From assembly GCA_003194525.1 (NCBI GenBank), contig NBIV01000029.1, positions 124,001 to 188,000 of the forward strand: a stretch of DNA of 64,000 nt, read 5' to 3'. Numbering within the stretch: the stretch's first letter is position 1; the number at the start of each line of letters is the position of its first letter. Below the pieces are notes generated by a model. It had not been told where the DNA came from, searched no databases, and worked only from the letters and a program-made list of their open reading frames with translations. Positions 45,109 through 58,239 of the stretch are shown here, one piece after another. The position numbers and the translations under genes were made by a program. This stretch comes from Gracilariopsis chorda. Taxonomy: Eukaryota > Rhodophyta > Florideophyceae > Gracilariales > Gracilariaceae.

Positions 45109-46252
45109 TCAATTGCTCACAAGTTCTTCTCCAATAGCATAGAGTGTTCGTTTGTACTTCCAATAAAACTCTCCATCTTCTGCACGAAGTGGATTCTTTT
45201 TGACGTGCATGTTTGCTAAACCGACAGTGAGGAAGAAGAAGTGATCATAGCATACTTCATTCCAGCGATACTTAAGACCACAAATTTGCCATAAGGAACA
45301 CAATCGCCCAAAGTAGTTCTCGGCTATTATTCTATCGCTCGATATATTGCAATTCACATTTCGTTCGGCAACGATAAGGCTCTTGTCTCGTCGTGTCTTC
45401 TTTGAATGAGTTGCGCAAATCAATTCTAGCAGTCTTCGATGCCCTTTGTCTACAATCACCGCCCACATATGCTGATATAGATCAGAATGTAGTTCTTCAT
45501 CTATAATATTCTTTTCGTCCTCCCTTTTTAACGGACTGTTCTTGTGGTACTCTAGGTTATTTGTAGAAACTATCCAAGTCGGAAATAGATCCAGGCACAT
45601 GGGTAGAGCAGTGGCGCGCAAGCCTGAGAGGCAAAACACTCACCTCTACCTTACACCCATACAGCTTATGCTTATCACTGTAGTAGAGCTTTCCTTCCTC
45701 AATGTTCCGAGATGGGCGGTTGCTTTGCTGAAAGGATACATAGGTAGCATACAAGGCGAAAGGGTAGTGTTTGAGGTTTCCTTCTTTTCGTTCAGGAGCT
45801 CCACATTGTACCTCTTCGTTAAGTGCTCAACAAACTGTTCATAAGCGTACTCCGACACAACTTTGACAAAGGACATGATCATCTTCTCAAATGTGCACTC
45901 TTCCAAATTGAACATCTTAGCCATGTATTTCTACGACACAGCATATTTTAAAACCGAAAGAGTCATAAACAGCATACCCTTCGGCCGATATATGCACTGT
46001 TTTCTGGTTCCAACATGCCATCGACTAATAATACGTCCAACTAGAAATCCGTATTGCTTTTCAAATTTGACACTTGTAAAATTCGTCATGCAGAGTATAC
46101 TCGGGTTTCCCCTGTTGTCGTAGACGGAGTCAAAGTCGGGACTTTGATAGTCCGATTCGTTTACAGTGCTACGTTGATCAGTATCATCTGCGTATTTTTC
46201 GATTTCTGCTGCCTGCTCTGCAGCTTTGTCTGCCAGGAGTGCTAGTAATTGT
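45109..46252 (-). pseudogene. PIF/Harbinger-type transposase relic (DDE_Tnp_4)
   Basis: The minus strand reads, with one stop and about two shifts, a Harbinger-like transposase. It opens with an acidic leader, then FGFLVGRIISRW...PKGMLFMTLSVLKYA, then MAKMFNLEECTFEKMIMSFVKVV (the family's helical region). YYSDKHKLYGCKVEVSV...HVPGSISDLDSFY follows, then AVIVDKGHRR (second Asp) and ISSDRIIAENYFGRLCSLW...PLRAEDGEFY (the Glu region and tail). The frame at 45,639-45,109 is open for 176 codons. A partner Myb-like gene of this superfamily is not recognised. Terminal inverted repeats were not found. Confidence 0.65.
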
Positions 46253-48230
46253 TAGAATTAGTTATTATTTACCTTTCTTTGAGTATATTTGGCTCTTGCA
46301 TCAGTTCTAACGTGCACAAACCAGCCAGTTTTATTCTACTCGATCTTCTGAAGAAATCGGCTACCCATTTTCCATGCGAAACTGGCCTCAAAGCCGAGTT
46401 GACATCTTCGTGATACCCTGTCAGTATGACATGACAACATGTTCATGTCAAAAGAAGTGTTGGTTGACCGCGTGGACATATTGACTCTAAAGTAAACGTT
46501 GCAAACTACTCACAACGTTGACAGACACTCCACACGGTACAGCAGGGATCGAACAGTCATGGAAGACTCCCGTGGGAGTCGGGCCAAGTCATCACTGGCA
46601 CCCTGGGTTCATGCCGGATCATCAAGACCTGGTCTGATGACAAATCATTAGCATTGATGGAATTTGCCAAGTCATCAAACGACTAGATCTGGCACTGAAC
46701 TCAGTAAACCAGTCGCGTACGGAGGCCACCACGATCACCAAGCATCATACAGTTTAACTCGGACGAATTCTCATCGACTAGTGGCACTGATAGAATCAGA
46801 CTAGACACTCTATACACCCCGATGGATGTTCCAAACTTCTAAGTTGGATCATCACCATCGACTTACAACCAATTCAACGACTGCACCTCTGTTCCTAACA
46901 GTGAAGCGGTTGTTTCACTGTATGTCAGCGCTATAATGTGCTGAATGCGATCGGTACAGTCTTGAGACTGCTATCTCGGGAATTGATTCGCTGCTTTTCT
47001 ACATAACGCTACAACTGCGCATCTCATTAAGTGTTTTGGTGCAATCGAAATGGCGTCACTTTGCAGTTTGATTTCAAAAACGGGTTTAAAAATATTTTCT
47101 TCTCACTTTTGCCACATTTACACTGTAATTATTCTAGGATTACAGCTTCTGTAAGTTCTGTATAGGTTTTTCGGAACATTTTGATGAACTAACGAAATAG
47201 TGACAAACTGAGCAAGTGGTCTATTGAAGACTTCCAACACTCCTCAGACACCCGGGGGCGATTAGAGGATTGCGATACGTTTCAAACTGCATAGCATTTG
47301 AATAGGCTCTTTCCCCATATGTTATATTTGACTGCGTTGTGAAGGGTCGGAGGTTTTGCAAAAATTACGTTAGTTTTTGTCTTTCCTACTATCTTTGGAG
47401 TTGTTGTGGGATCCATTTCGGTACTGAGAGATTTGTGAAAAGCTAACAAATTTGCACTTCGAATCTCCATGGCGAGGTCTTGAGTCTGTACAATCGTAGG
47501 AAAAGTGCGGTTCGGGTGATGTACTATTGTCCGAGGCGTTTCGATGAGACGGCACTCGTTTCTCATTATTACCATTATTCCAAGACTTTTCTCTATATTC
47601 AGAGTTACTCTCGTGTTGTTTTCGCGCCAGAAAGGCTGCAAGAGGTTGCTGAAGGCGTGGTCCGATCATGTTTTCTATCTCTGCCGCTTGGTTTAGGTCT
47701 TCTTGGACTTCTTCAGACTGTAGGAGTAATTCCTTATTAAGTTTACAGCGTCAACGAGATTGTTTCCACAGTTTTGGCTGGTATAGAACATGTCTTCATT
47801 CATCTAAGATTGGTTCGTCATCTCTGCTATGTACTTGAAAATTTTCTCATTGTTCTCTATGTGTTGAAAATAACCGGTAACCAGATTAGTAGCGTTGCCA
47901 AAATTGGTATTAGCGTTCTTGGATGGCTGTGGTATGGCGTCATCGTTCTCACCTAGTTCGGCAAAATGACAGATGGGCTTCATGAGTGAGTCCCGAGAAG
48001 AATTGGATATTGATGTGTCAGGCTCGACTTCGGACCTCTGACGATTTTCGCCTAAGTCAATGAGCTGAGCCCTGGAACATGTGAGAATGCTCTCGCTGAA
48101 AATGGCTGTTCTCACCAAAGTAATCGCCAAGACTTTGCTGCATGTCATAATATCAAAAGTCTGACTTACATCAAATGATCGGATGCCAAACTGGTAAAGC
48201 GCGGGACTAAATTCTACACTGGAGATATAC
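46253..48230. other. Mostly gene-free, with unknown minus-strand frames
   Basis: From 46,253 to 47,280 nothing is supported apart from a short direct repeat, GCCAAGTCATCA, at about 46,583 and 46,667. Minus-strand frames at 47,669-47,282 and 48,148-47,804 (Asn/Ser-rich, about 115 codons each) could be remains of a TE accessory protein. No domain was recognised. Confidence 0.35.
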
Positions 48231-48231
48231 T

Positions 48232-50205
48232 TTGCCAGGCCCGAAGCATATGCAAACCTCGACTACCTTTCTTATTTTGAAAAGGTGCATTTCTACTACA
48301 CGTTTTCTGCGTGGACGGAAGACAGGCAGTTCGTTGCAAGGATCAGAATGGTGTCAGCGTCCGACATTGAACTGTTTACTCTTCGATTGTTGCACATCAA
48401 TCATGGCTTCTGCTCTTATGAAGGTGTGAGGACTTTCAACAGAAATCAGTATGGAACGTATCGTGAAACGGCTATTGCAAGCGGACTGCTCACCGAAGGA
48501 TCTGAGTTCGATATTGCATTTCAAGAAGCAATGCAGATCTACAGCACACCCTCTGAGCTACGAAATCTGGTTGTCATACTATACCAACAAAGCGCAGACC
48601 CAGAGAAAATGGCCCTCGAAAAATGGGAGGCGCTATGTAGTGATATACATGCAGGCGATGAGCAGCAATAGAAGCAAGAAATGTATCGACGTGTGGTGGA
48701 GATCTCACACCGGCACGGTGGACGAATGCTACGCAATCACAATTTCTTCCCCCAACACCTACACCAGAATGATGCAGCATTGATTGAGGCGAGTCGAGCT
48801 ACAACAACTCTAGATGCTCGAGTGGTGTGAAATTTTCCAACGTTGCAGTCAAGGTATGCCACCTTAAAACTGCGTCAAAGACAAGTCATTGACACCATCG
48901 TTGCCGCATTTTAACCATCATAGGCGCTGCAGGAGCAAACAAGCACTTTTAGAAAGGTGTTCTTTGTGCAGGTACCCGCAGGAACTGGAAAGACAAACGT
49001 GCTCAACCTCCTTCGCGATATCACTCAGTGGGAAGGAATGTTCGACGAAAATACTGCTACAACAGGAATTGAAGCATCGTCTTACGAATATGAATGCTCG
49101 TCACGTAGCCTGCTAGGACTGGATGTAGCTGATAAGGACTTGTACAAGCAGCACTACAGCCACTTTGTAAAAGTATGTTCCCCTATCTCAACGAGCGGAA
49201 CTGCTACGTCAAATAAAACTGTTCGTCTTGGATGAGGTTTCCATGCTCTCATGAAATCTTTTTGAACTCATCAATGCGCTGCTAAAAGATCTTCGCTGCA
49301 GTGGAATGGAAAACCCACCTCCGTTTGGGGGTTTGACCATCGTTATATCCGGCGACTACTCACAGCTGTTTCACGTTGTGCCGCACATATACATGGAAGC
49401 TGAGCCGAGTTGAAATGTGAGACGAAAATGGACCAACATTCTTAATGAATTGCCTTGGAAGATTGATCTGTCAGCATTGTGCTCGTTTCAAGTGCTGTAA
49501 CTCACCGAAGAAGTACGCCAAGCCGATGATCCGGCATTTGCGTCGCTGTTACGGTCCATTTCACGGAATACAATATCCAATAACGCTCTATTACCACGCA
49601 CATCTGCCGATGGCATGCAAACCACTTACCAATTCCTGTGGCCATGGCTCAAAACACGACCCAAAGAGTATGTTAATCTAAGCAAAATGCTCACTGTGTC
49701 CACAAATCAGTTGGTCGATGAACATAACGCTGCAGTGCTGGACTTGTTTCCTATGGAGCGCTTCACCCTTCCTCCAGCCACGACTGCAAAGCCTGATTGT
49801 GGACAGAACCCAGAGTCTGACATCGTCAGTACTATCGTGTTTGAGTTTGCGTATCAGTACGTGCCTACTGGAATACCGCCCCATAACTTGGACGTGAAGA
49901 TTGGTGTGCCAGGTATGGTCATTCGGAACGTGCTACATCCGGCTGTGGTCAATGGAAAGCTGTTCGTGGTCATGCGTGTCGATCAGTTTACGATGCAGGT
50001 GGATCGATTGGACAAGAAGAGACAGAGGCTGGAACGAGAACCCCTGCATCGTATCGGCTTCGAGCTTTCTTTCGCAGACATTCGCATGATTCGAAGGGAG
50101 TTTCCCATTCGCCTCACGTTTGAAGTAACCGTTCACCAAGCACAAAGGAAGAAGTTGGCTGGCTTGGTTGTGGATGTGTGGTCTAAATTCTTCTGCGCGG
50201 GTTAG
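48232..50205 (+). mobile_element. Second Helitron, helicase half only, heavily decayed
   Basis: Plus-strand tracts match the helicase part of the Helitron at 22-27 kb. They are: the Rep-helicase linker (48,285-48,671, with YEGVRTFNRNQYGTYRETAIASGL), Walker A VPAGTGKT (about 48,970), the Walker B area with LDEVSM (about 49,230), and the C-terminal part (49,615-50,205, with STNQLVDEHNAAVLDLFP, GIPPHNLDVKIGVPGMVIRNVLHP and FEVTVHQAQ). Many stops and shifts separate them. Rep is absent. The copy diverges clearly from the first one, so it is an older insertion. Confidence 0.7.
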
Positions 50206-50496
50206 TGGTACGTGGCATTGTCGTGCGTTCGAGGGAGCGACCATGTGCTGCTCCTGCATAACCTGCAGCTTAGATCGGGGAATGCGCACACAATTCATCC
50301 GATGCCCGTCACCATTGCAAATCCAGTACTGCCTAGAGCCATTCATTTCAGCCTTCCTTCCCAACCAAAATCATATTTCTTGCGTTCTTCATTCATTGAA
50401 TATAACTATTTGCTTTTCTGCTTTTGTTTTCTCCACCCTTTCTTTTCTTCTAACCGCTTTTTTTTCACTCTTCTACGGCAGCTCGCACCGCCGCCT

Positions 50497-50511
50497 GCGG
50501 CCGAACGCCGC
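50497..50511 (+). repeat. 3' hairpin of the second Helitron
   Basis: GCGGC-CGAAC-GCCGC, followed by TTCCACTCTTCTATCC. The second hairpin and the bases after it match the ends of the tandem units at 20.6-21.1 kb. The first hairpin of the pair is eroded. This places the 3' end of the second Helitron near 50,530. Confidence 0.6.
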
Positions 50512-50743
50512 TTCCACTCTTCTATCCTAACTAAGGATTTGTGTGAGAACAACCTTCGCACCTCTCGAAAAAATAGTAAAATGCACAATTTCCTTTTTTG
50601 GCGCAATCTACGTCAGCTCCCAAAATCGTGCTTCACGTTCAAATTTTAAACCATTATGGTGCGCCAAATTTTTGGGCCAATGATGATCAAACATTTTTGA
50701 GAACCAAAACATATGATTCTCAGGTTTGTGAGGGCTCAAGCTC

Positions 50744-50873
50744 CGGCCCTACCACTCTTTCCTGCAGGAAAGATGCGGATGTCACAACTGCAGGAAAGTT
50801 TTGTAGAGCGGCCCTACCACTCTTCCCTGCAGGGACGATGCAGACGTCAAGAATGCAAGAGAGAGTAGTAGGG
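50744..50873 (+). repeat. Tandem duplication, 65-bp unit, two copies
   Basis: CGGCCCTACCACTCTTTCCTGCAGG at 50,744 recurs with small changes at 50,809. Each copy holds a palindrome around CCTGCAGG. Confidence 0.65.
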
Positions 50874-50986
50874 CTGAATATCAGTCTTACCCTTGTATAC
50901 AGGCTAAACATTTGGGAGCGAAAGGGTTAAAACAACATCCACGAAAAATACCACAGTAAAACTCAGGCCCTTTCTACATATGAAAA

Positions 50987-51247
50987 TGGGGTAGAGATGG
51001 ACATGGCTGTGCCGGAAGGAATTGCTCTCGGGCGCACAGACAAGGGACCGAGGAGCGATTGAATCTCTGTGGGCTTCTTACCTCCACTTCCCCAGGCCAG
51101 TCGGGTCTCGGCCCAATTCATTGTATAGTAAATTCAATGGTCAAAGTGTCCTGCATCAGCAGCGCGAGCAGCGCCGAGCTCACTGAGCTACTTCTGATGA
51201 GTACGCGATCTTACTGATAGGACTGCCTTAAAATACAGGCTGTCACA
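50987..51247 (-). repeat. 3' LTR of the minus-strand copia
   Basis: Pairs with 57,762-58,022. Shared landmarks are GGAGCGATTRAATCTCT, AGCAGCGCGAG and GCGCCGAGCTCACTG. On the element's strand a purine-rich tract (AAAGAAGGTTGG) lies just inside, fitting a polypurine tract. Confidence 0.65.
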
Positions 51248-51875
51248 CCAACCTTCTTTGTGGGGAATGGGACAGAATTTTGCAGGCGAGCAGAAACGTG
51301 CGCAAAGTTATGCCTTTGACACCCAAAAAAAGCTGTTGGAAGAACAACGCGGTCTAAAACGGCAGAAACAACAGTAAAACTTTAAAATATGGTCAGAGTT
51401 TACCGACACGGCGCGGCAGTGTGAATAATATATAAGAACCCCCCCCGCCGATTAATGTAGCAGTTGTGGTAGCGACGCCAGTGAATAGCATACTAGTTGA
51501 GTATCTAGGAGCGGCTTAGAGGGGTTTCTGCGCAACTTGGCGTGTATACCAAAGTGAAGTGAGCGCGGCATAGCGAATCAGGGCGACCACTGCAAAACAG
51601 AAGTACGAGAGACTTTGGATCGATACGAGACAGCAGAGTGAAAATGAAGTGCATGATACCGAAACGGAAGGGCTGGGAAGATGCGTGACTACGCGCACTT
51701 GAAGAGTTGAAAAGCGTTCGAATGCTCATGGCGAGAGCTGCCAGAGACCACAGCAGAGTGTTGCTGTATGAAACCTACGATAGTAACCAATCGAGACGTA
51801 CGTGCACATGAGCATCAGACAGAAAACGGGTCATAAAAGAAGTAATTAGGATTCGACGACAAGACTGCAACGGAC

Positions 51876-52960
51876 GTGAAAGGTACATACATACTAGAGC
51901 ATATATGTGGCCACCATTGCCTAGTTCGAAGGGCTGAAAAGAAAAAGATTGCAGGTACTGCCATAACCCAGGGAGGCGTCAAGTGGCCAAGCAAATATTT
52001 GCACCATGATCTTGCACTGCGCATGGAATTGTATGAACAGCGTCAAGGCGCAGAAGAGTGGCGTGTCGACACCGTTGTGGTTATCCCTCATAGTACGTTG
52101 CGGCGAACTTCACTCAGCCTGCAATCAGTAGTCGGTCCCCGATAATATGGGAGAAATCACAATGAATGGCGTTATGGTTGGCATGAGGTAAACGTTTATA
52201 CCCTTACTGGAGTTGGAATGGTAAATGTGTTAGCACATCAGGTTATTTGGATTGGAGGCATACCCTTCAGTACTGAGCACGATTACTTGACGCAGTCCCC
52301 CACAATACATCCCACAAATTGTGTGGATGCCGTAGAATTGCCTTGACTACTATAGCGTCCGAAATCCGTTTGTGCAGGTTCGGATCTTTTGTTGGGTGGC
52401 GCGACCTTTTACTGAGGAATGAAAAAGGTTCGCACTGAAGGAGCAGCGTACGGAGATTTTGCGAAAAACGGAACTATGCTTGCAGGCATCATTGGTTAGT
52501 GGAATAGCGAAGACAATTGGTCACGAATACCTCGGAAAGTGATGCTCAATGGAAAGATTTTGGTCGGGATTTCATTCAATGATGCAAGCAAATGGATCAA
52601 AAACGACGCCAGAAGTGTGGCGCTGAGCAGGGTATGCATCAGCAAAGAGCAGTCAATGGACAGAATTGGTTGGTTGTTGAACCAAAACGACCGAGTGTTC
52701 CTTGTTCGAATGCGAGGAAGCAATGTGGATCACATAGTCTATGTTGAAGCGAAGTTGAGACAGATCTCGGATTCGTAGAACCGTATGCGCTTAAGCTGAG
52801 CAAAGAATCATTGAGATGCTGTGCGGGGGATACCAAGAATTCCGAGAAGATACTCGAGATACACATGATAGTGGAGCGAATGGGCTCACACCGGAAGATT
52901 AGGAATGGATCTTTAAAGCGAATGTAGAGAAGAGCTAGAAAGTAGCAATAGAAGGTGAAC
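51876..52960 (+). other. Plus-strand protein-like relic inside the copia span
   Basis: Two open tracts, 51,876-52,145 and 52,539-52,778 (79 codons with NDRVFLVRMRGSNVDHIVYVEAKL), and a continuing tract to about 52,960. The spacing of His, Val and Asp in VDHIVYVEAKLRQISDS resembles the catalytic-His strand of TE-borne papain-like or Ulp1-like proteases. The opposite orientation to the host copia suggests an independent inserted element. Assignment is weak. Confidence 0.3.
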
Positions 52961-53751
52961 AAAAGATAACTTCTCTTGACATTTAGGACGGTTTGAGAAA
53001 CGCTTGCCTTGATTCCGAAATGGATTCCTCTGTCATCGACTGGTTACGTACATGAAGGCATGAGGGTTGATTTTTGTCAATGCGTCAGCTCGGTTCAAAG
53101 AACACGGTATCTAAATCAACTTGGTGATCTCCTTTTATTCAAAGGAATCATGTAGTCGAGCGACCGTGGGTCTCAATCGAAAGTTCTTCTGCTTTCGGAT
53201 AGTCGAAATGGTGGTGAGAAGACCATTTGAGTGGATCGGAAGTGCGGGGTCAGGGCGTGGTCGATTGCTATTAATTGATATATTGTAGGCAAGGGTTTCT
53301 GACATGTGGGACTCTCGATCAGCTGTGTACGCAGCATCCAGAACGTCTGCGCCAGACGATGAGAATAATACACGGTTTTGATTTGAGCTATGCCAATCGA
53401 TGTGGTGGAGAACGATGCCCTTCTTCGATTCGAATATTACAACACTTAGCGAACCGATTTATCCATACGAAGACGTTCCAGAAACTGCATCACTCAAAAT
53501 GAGTACTTGGAGTAGCTCAAGTTCGTTAGAAAGTAGTTCTTATGAATATTTGAAGTAGATGTGACGTTTTAGATAACGAATGTGTGTCAGAGCACGTTAA
53601 ATTGGCAAATGTTTGACACTTGGAGTTTCGAAACATATTTCTGCATCTTGCTACCAACAAAGAAAGCTTGCAGGAGTATGCAATGTCCCAGGAAATTCGG
53701 TTTTCCAGTACGTCTCTAATGTTCCCTGATCTTTTGTGGCTTGCAAGGTTC

Positions 53752-54450
53752 TTAGTTTTGCTTATTGCTCGAAAGGGTGAGATCAATACCGCTAGTTGAA
53801 CTAAGAAGTTCATCCAGGTTGATAGAGACGGAGATTTCCGGGTGTTGTCGAATATAAAAGACGGTTGAACACGATGTCTGACTCAGAAATGAATCTTCCA
53901 ACATCGAACTTAGCATATATGGACTTCTGGATTGTTGGAGAGCTTCAGGCATTCCAGCAAAGATCATGTCGTCGACATATTTGGCAAAAATAATCCTGAG
54001 CTTACTTCCCCTCCACAGAAGAAAGAACTGAAGATCGACGAATCCTTGCTCAAAGAGCCAGTTTTCGACACAGAGTTGCCAAACCCGGCCTGACTCTACG
54101 AGGCCATAGGCTGGGGCTAGTAATTTCCTTACCTCATCGACGACCGTCGTCCATCCTCCTGGAGGTTTCATGTAAATATCTCTATTCAGTTTTCCAGCTT
54201 GAATATTTGCGGATTTTGCATCAAAGGTAGCAATCGTGAATTGAAACAGAGTCGCAAGGGATAGAAGCAATCCGAGAATAAGAAACTGGGCCGTTGAAGA
54301 ATCAGAGCGCAAATCGTGCTTCTGCTTGTCTTTCTTACTATGGGAAAGAAGACGGAATTTCAGTTTCAAATGTTTGCTTTCCTCATCGTACTTGATTACG
54401 AAGAAGTGGTGTGATGAAATCATGTTGGCATCAAGAAGGAGAGAGCGCAT
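53752..54450 (-). other. Copia part: reverse transcriptase
   Basis: A minus-strand 232-codon tract contains IYMKPPGGW, KLLAPAYGLVESGRVW and IIFAKYVDDMIFAG (the YVDD box), diagnostic of copia-type reverse transcriptase (RVT_2). Fossil. Confidence 0.7.
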
Positions 54451-54755
54451 GGAAACGGGTACATAGGCCTTCCATTTTGCATATAGCGTCTTTTCCCTAT
54501 AATAGGCTCATCTATTTAGAACCATGGGCACATTGAAGTTCATGCTCCAACAAAGGTTCCTTACCGAGACATTGATAAAGGTTTCGGAGTATTCTCTGCG
54601 TTGTGGAAGCCAATGTAGCAGATTTAGTCACGGTGCTGTTGACACTAGGCGTATTCACCGATATCCTTTGACGAGTGGTTGAGTGGTGTGATCAATGCGC
54701 TTTGAGCAAGATAAGCAACACTAGAGGGGAAATCATTCCAATCGGCAAAGTCGGA

Positions 54756-57394
54756 TTAGTTGAGGTCGGTATCGAATGGAAAACTACTTGGTAGGTCATC
54801 TGAAACTGTCACTAATTCTTTGTATTGTGTGTTGTAATCGATTGGTGACATTGGAATTTCTGAGGTTCTCCTTGTGGCCTTGTCAAGGAGAATTCCATTC
54901 CATCCTATTTCTATTTCTTCCACCTTGGAAAGTAGTTTCGACTTGGGTGGGAGGCGCAAGTATTCGTACGCTATCGTATGGCTGTATCCTTTTGTGATTC
55001 CTTGTCGTGGATACGATAACATAGTGCTTATTCACTTTCTTGACAAATTAGGAATACCATTGCCCTCGTTTAATTCCCTTTTTGAAGAAGTACACAGGGT
55101 TGCTAGGCTTGAGGAGAGTTTCGTAGAGGCATTTCACATTCCTCGAACGATTGAAGCAGTGAACAGTATGGCGAGCAGTTTTCTCGTAATATGCAGAGAG
55201 CAGATGCTCGCTGACAGGGTTCTGATCAATTCCTGACATTGCGGGACGGTATCCACGCACAAGTTCAAAACTTGAGATGAATCTTGAGCCTATGATACTG
55301 TTCTTGAAAAAGACGGCTCGAGTGACTATCTCTTGATCATAGTGAACTGGAACACCGTTAGCGGCAGCGAAGCATTTTTCCTTAATGAGCCTTTAAGCAA
55401 AATAGCGAATAGCTTCATAAGATGATTCTGCAATTCCTAGTTTGTTGCAGCACCATGCAGGCCGAGGTTCGTAATGGATGTTTTGTGAGGCACACATGGT
55501 CAAGAATTCGTCCTTAAAGTTCTCGGGGTCTGCTGATAGATCAATGCGTGGTCCGTTGATACTAATATCGTGGGTATTGAAGCACCTCAACGCTTCCTTC
55601 ATTGTGCGGGAGAGGCATAGGGCCGCTGCAAAAAAGCTCGTTGCAGCTTCTTTCATGTGTAGAATTGGAAGGATTCCAAGTTACACGATGAACATGAAAT
55701 CCAACTGCACATGTTCGTTGAACTTTTTCAACAACCGAGAAAAAGAAACCTCGCGAGATAAGAGTGGCATCCCTGTTCAGGTTCAGGTCTTGCAACACGA
55801 GTAAGACTCGCTTAGCAGTGATTCCAAGGTTCTGGTTAGTACTCCTGCACAGCTAAAGATTCTCTTTATGTCCCTAGGATTCAAGTGCTTGTAGAGGTGG
55901 AAGCGCTTCGTGAATCGTTTTTCATTTTCGATGAATTTCTTGGCAGAAAGTTCTTTTCTGGGTTGAACCAACATTAACCTTTCGGAAATTGTGTGAGAAG
56001 GAATGAGCAGGATATGCATTCGTTTATCCATTTCACGTCCAGTGTGGTAAGTTGGTAGAACAACTGGAGCATAGTTCGAAACAGTTCCTGTTGGGGCTTT
56101 GATCTGGTTTTCTTCGCCGAAAATGTCACATTATAAAAGAACGTCAACTCCAAAGAGCAAGGGAAAGGTTCCTTCAACGACATAGAAACGAATACAAAAC
56201 GAATTTGCACTCTCATCGTTGCTATGGAGAGTCCACTTGGCGAACGTTGGTTTGGCATCTACGCAGTAGTTTCCAAAAACATGAAGAAATAGCGAGCAGT
56301 CTAGCTCTTCTAGAACAATTTCTATTCCCATTGACAAGCAAAGCTGTGCAATAAAGTCGAGTCCAGCAATACTTTCTGGGCAACCATGGTCAATAATGGG
56401 TTTTGCATTCCTCGAAAAAGTTTTGATGTCCGAATTGGCTTCTTCCCCGACAGTTAGAAATGTATGCGTTGAAAAGGGTTGAAGTTCTGACGAAAAGACT
56501 TTTCGTTGGTTTCATGACGCTTTTGACGAGGTTCTTCGTCCTTTCGAAGTCGTTTGGTTTGAAAACTCGGTTCTTTGCATTGCGGATCACCTCTGATGTT
56601 GTCTCTTATTCCAAAATCGTAATAGTACGTATTTTTGATATCCGCTGGGTGCGTCATGTTTTGAACTTGTTTAATTTTCGACAGGCGATTACGAGAACTC
56701 GGTTCGGATGGTCTGCGAAACGAGGCAGAACCATGGGTATAGGAATGCTTTTGGAAGGCAGCGAGAGCTCGTTGGATATGGTTGTCAACCAGATTGTCGA
56801 AGCGCTGAGTAGCAATCTGTCGATGTCGTGCTTGTTGTACTGCTTTTACATCTTCTTTGAAGTGAAAGCAAGATTTCTTATCCCCGTGCCTGCGTCATCG
56901 AGATTCAAGCGACGTCGACAGGTTTTGGGGAACATATCGTTGTAAGTATACATTTTGTTGCTTCTGGTTCTAAGGTGATCGATTTGCACCCTATTTGAGT
57001 AGAGGAGTTGACTAACACCTTGTACCATGTCAGTAGCTTTGCGACAAGCGGTGATAGCGTTGTCTGTTCGCTGTGGTACGCTGTTGTCATTTTGCACATG
57101 ATCGGATAGCTTGTCAAACAGTTAAAGCAGAGCCTGATTTGTTGGTGAGTTAATCGATAATACAAGATCAGTGTCTACCTGCTTGCAAGACTCAGGTAAA
57201 GCAACCAACTGAAGTATCGCATTCGTCAATGTTTCTTCGCTCAGCATGGCATTAGTGAGAATTTTAGTAGCCAGTACTTTGATAGCTCGAGACTGCGTTG
57301 AAAACTCCACTTGCATGAGATGATCGGCGTCAATACTTCGCAAATGAGCCAGGAATGCCTTTAAATTTTCATTACGGCGACGCATGCGTTGCAT
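54756..57394 (-). other. Copia parts: integrase, protease and gag regions
   Basis: Minus-strand tracts at 55,022-54,756 (integrase C-terminal linker), 55,656-55,048 (integrase core-like), 56,337-56,131 (protease-like) and 57,394-56,846 (helical gag-like) lie in the order expected for copia. The integrase and protease motifs are eroded, so assignments rest mainly on order and position. Fossil. Confidence 0.4.
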
Positions 57395-57761
57395 AACCTG
57401 ATTTAAAGAGGTGATGAGGCAAATAACTACTTGAATACGAAGGTCAAGAGTAATTAGCTGAAAGTTAATTTACTTAACAGCTTGAAGTTGATCATCTTGT
57501 TTGTAATCGATGAATTTAAGTCCTTTTGATTCACCAAAAACACATTTCTGCTCTCGGGACAAACTGCAATCGTATAATTGGCGACCATTCCTAGCGTACA
57601 GATTTTTGTACATTTTGTCTTCTCCAAGATTTGCAACTGCCTGAATGATCTATCCATTGCGTAACATTTTTCCTGTACTTTTGGAAGTTGCTTTGTGGGT
57701 CAAATATCGATGAGTTGCTGGGAGTGGGCGCCTTTGAGAGCTTTGGAGCTGAGCCCAAAAC

Positions 57762-58022
57762 TGGAGTAGAGTGGTACATGGCTGCGCTGGAAGACTTTGA
57801 TCTTGGGTACACAGAAAAGAGAACGAGGAGCGATTAAATCTCTTTGGTCTTCTTTCTTTTGCTTCCCCGGGCCGGTTGGGTCCCAGCCCAGTTTATTTTA
57901 TAGTAAAGTCAATGCTCGAAGTAACATGCGTCAGCAGCGCGAGGAGCGCCGAGCTCACTGGGCTACGTCTAAATAGTACGCGTTCTTAGTGATAGGACTG
58001 CTTTATAGGAAAGACTGTTACA
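57762..58022 (-). repeat. 5' LTR of the minus-strand copia
   Basis: Partner of the left LTR. The sequence just inside on the element's strand reads TTTTGGGCTCAGC and could be the primer-binding region; the tRNA is not identified. Confidence 0.65.
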
Positions 58023-58239
58023 GGGCATGGAAAAATATATATCTTGTCCATTGTCTATGATTTTGGGGTCTCTCAAAGAGCAAACCCATTGAAGAGACAC
58101 TTTGGAATCTTTCTACCAGATTTGTTTTTAAATATTCATTTCGATAACATGAAATAGTTTTCATTCTTTTCCCAGTGTAGTGCCAAAAATCCATGTCCAT
58201 GACCATATGTAGAAAGCTCAGCTAGACCCTTCCTCTCAC

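Larger units (their letters stand above)
50987..58022 (-). mobile_element. Ty1/copia element with both LTRs, broken (fossil, minus strand)
   Basis: Bounded by two LTRs of about 260 bp (50,987-51,247 and 57,762-58,022). On the minus strand both begin TGTRACAG and end near CTACYCCA, so the element is transcribed right to left. The interior shows, from right to left, gag, protease, integrase and copia-type reverse transcriptase. The LTRs differ visibly from each other, so the insertion is old, and the coding region is broken many times. A plus-strand protein-like tract at about 51.9-53.0 kb looks like a later insertion between reverse transcriptase and the left LTR. No target duplication remains recognisable. 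Confidence 0.7.
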
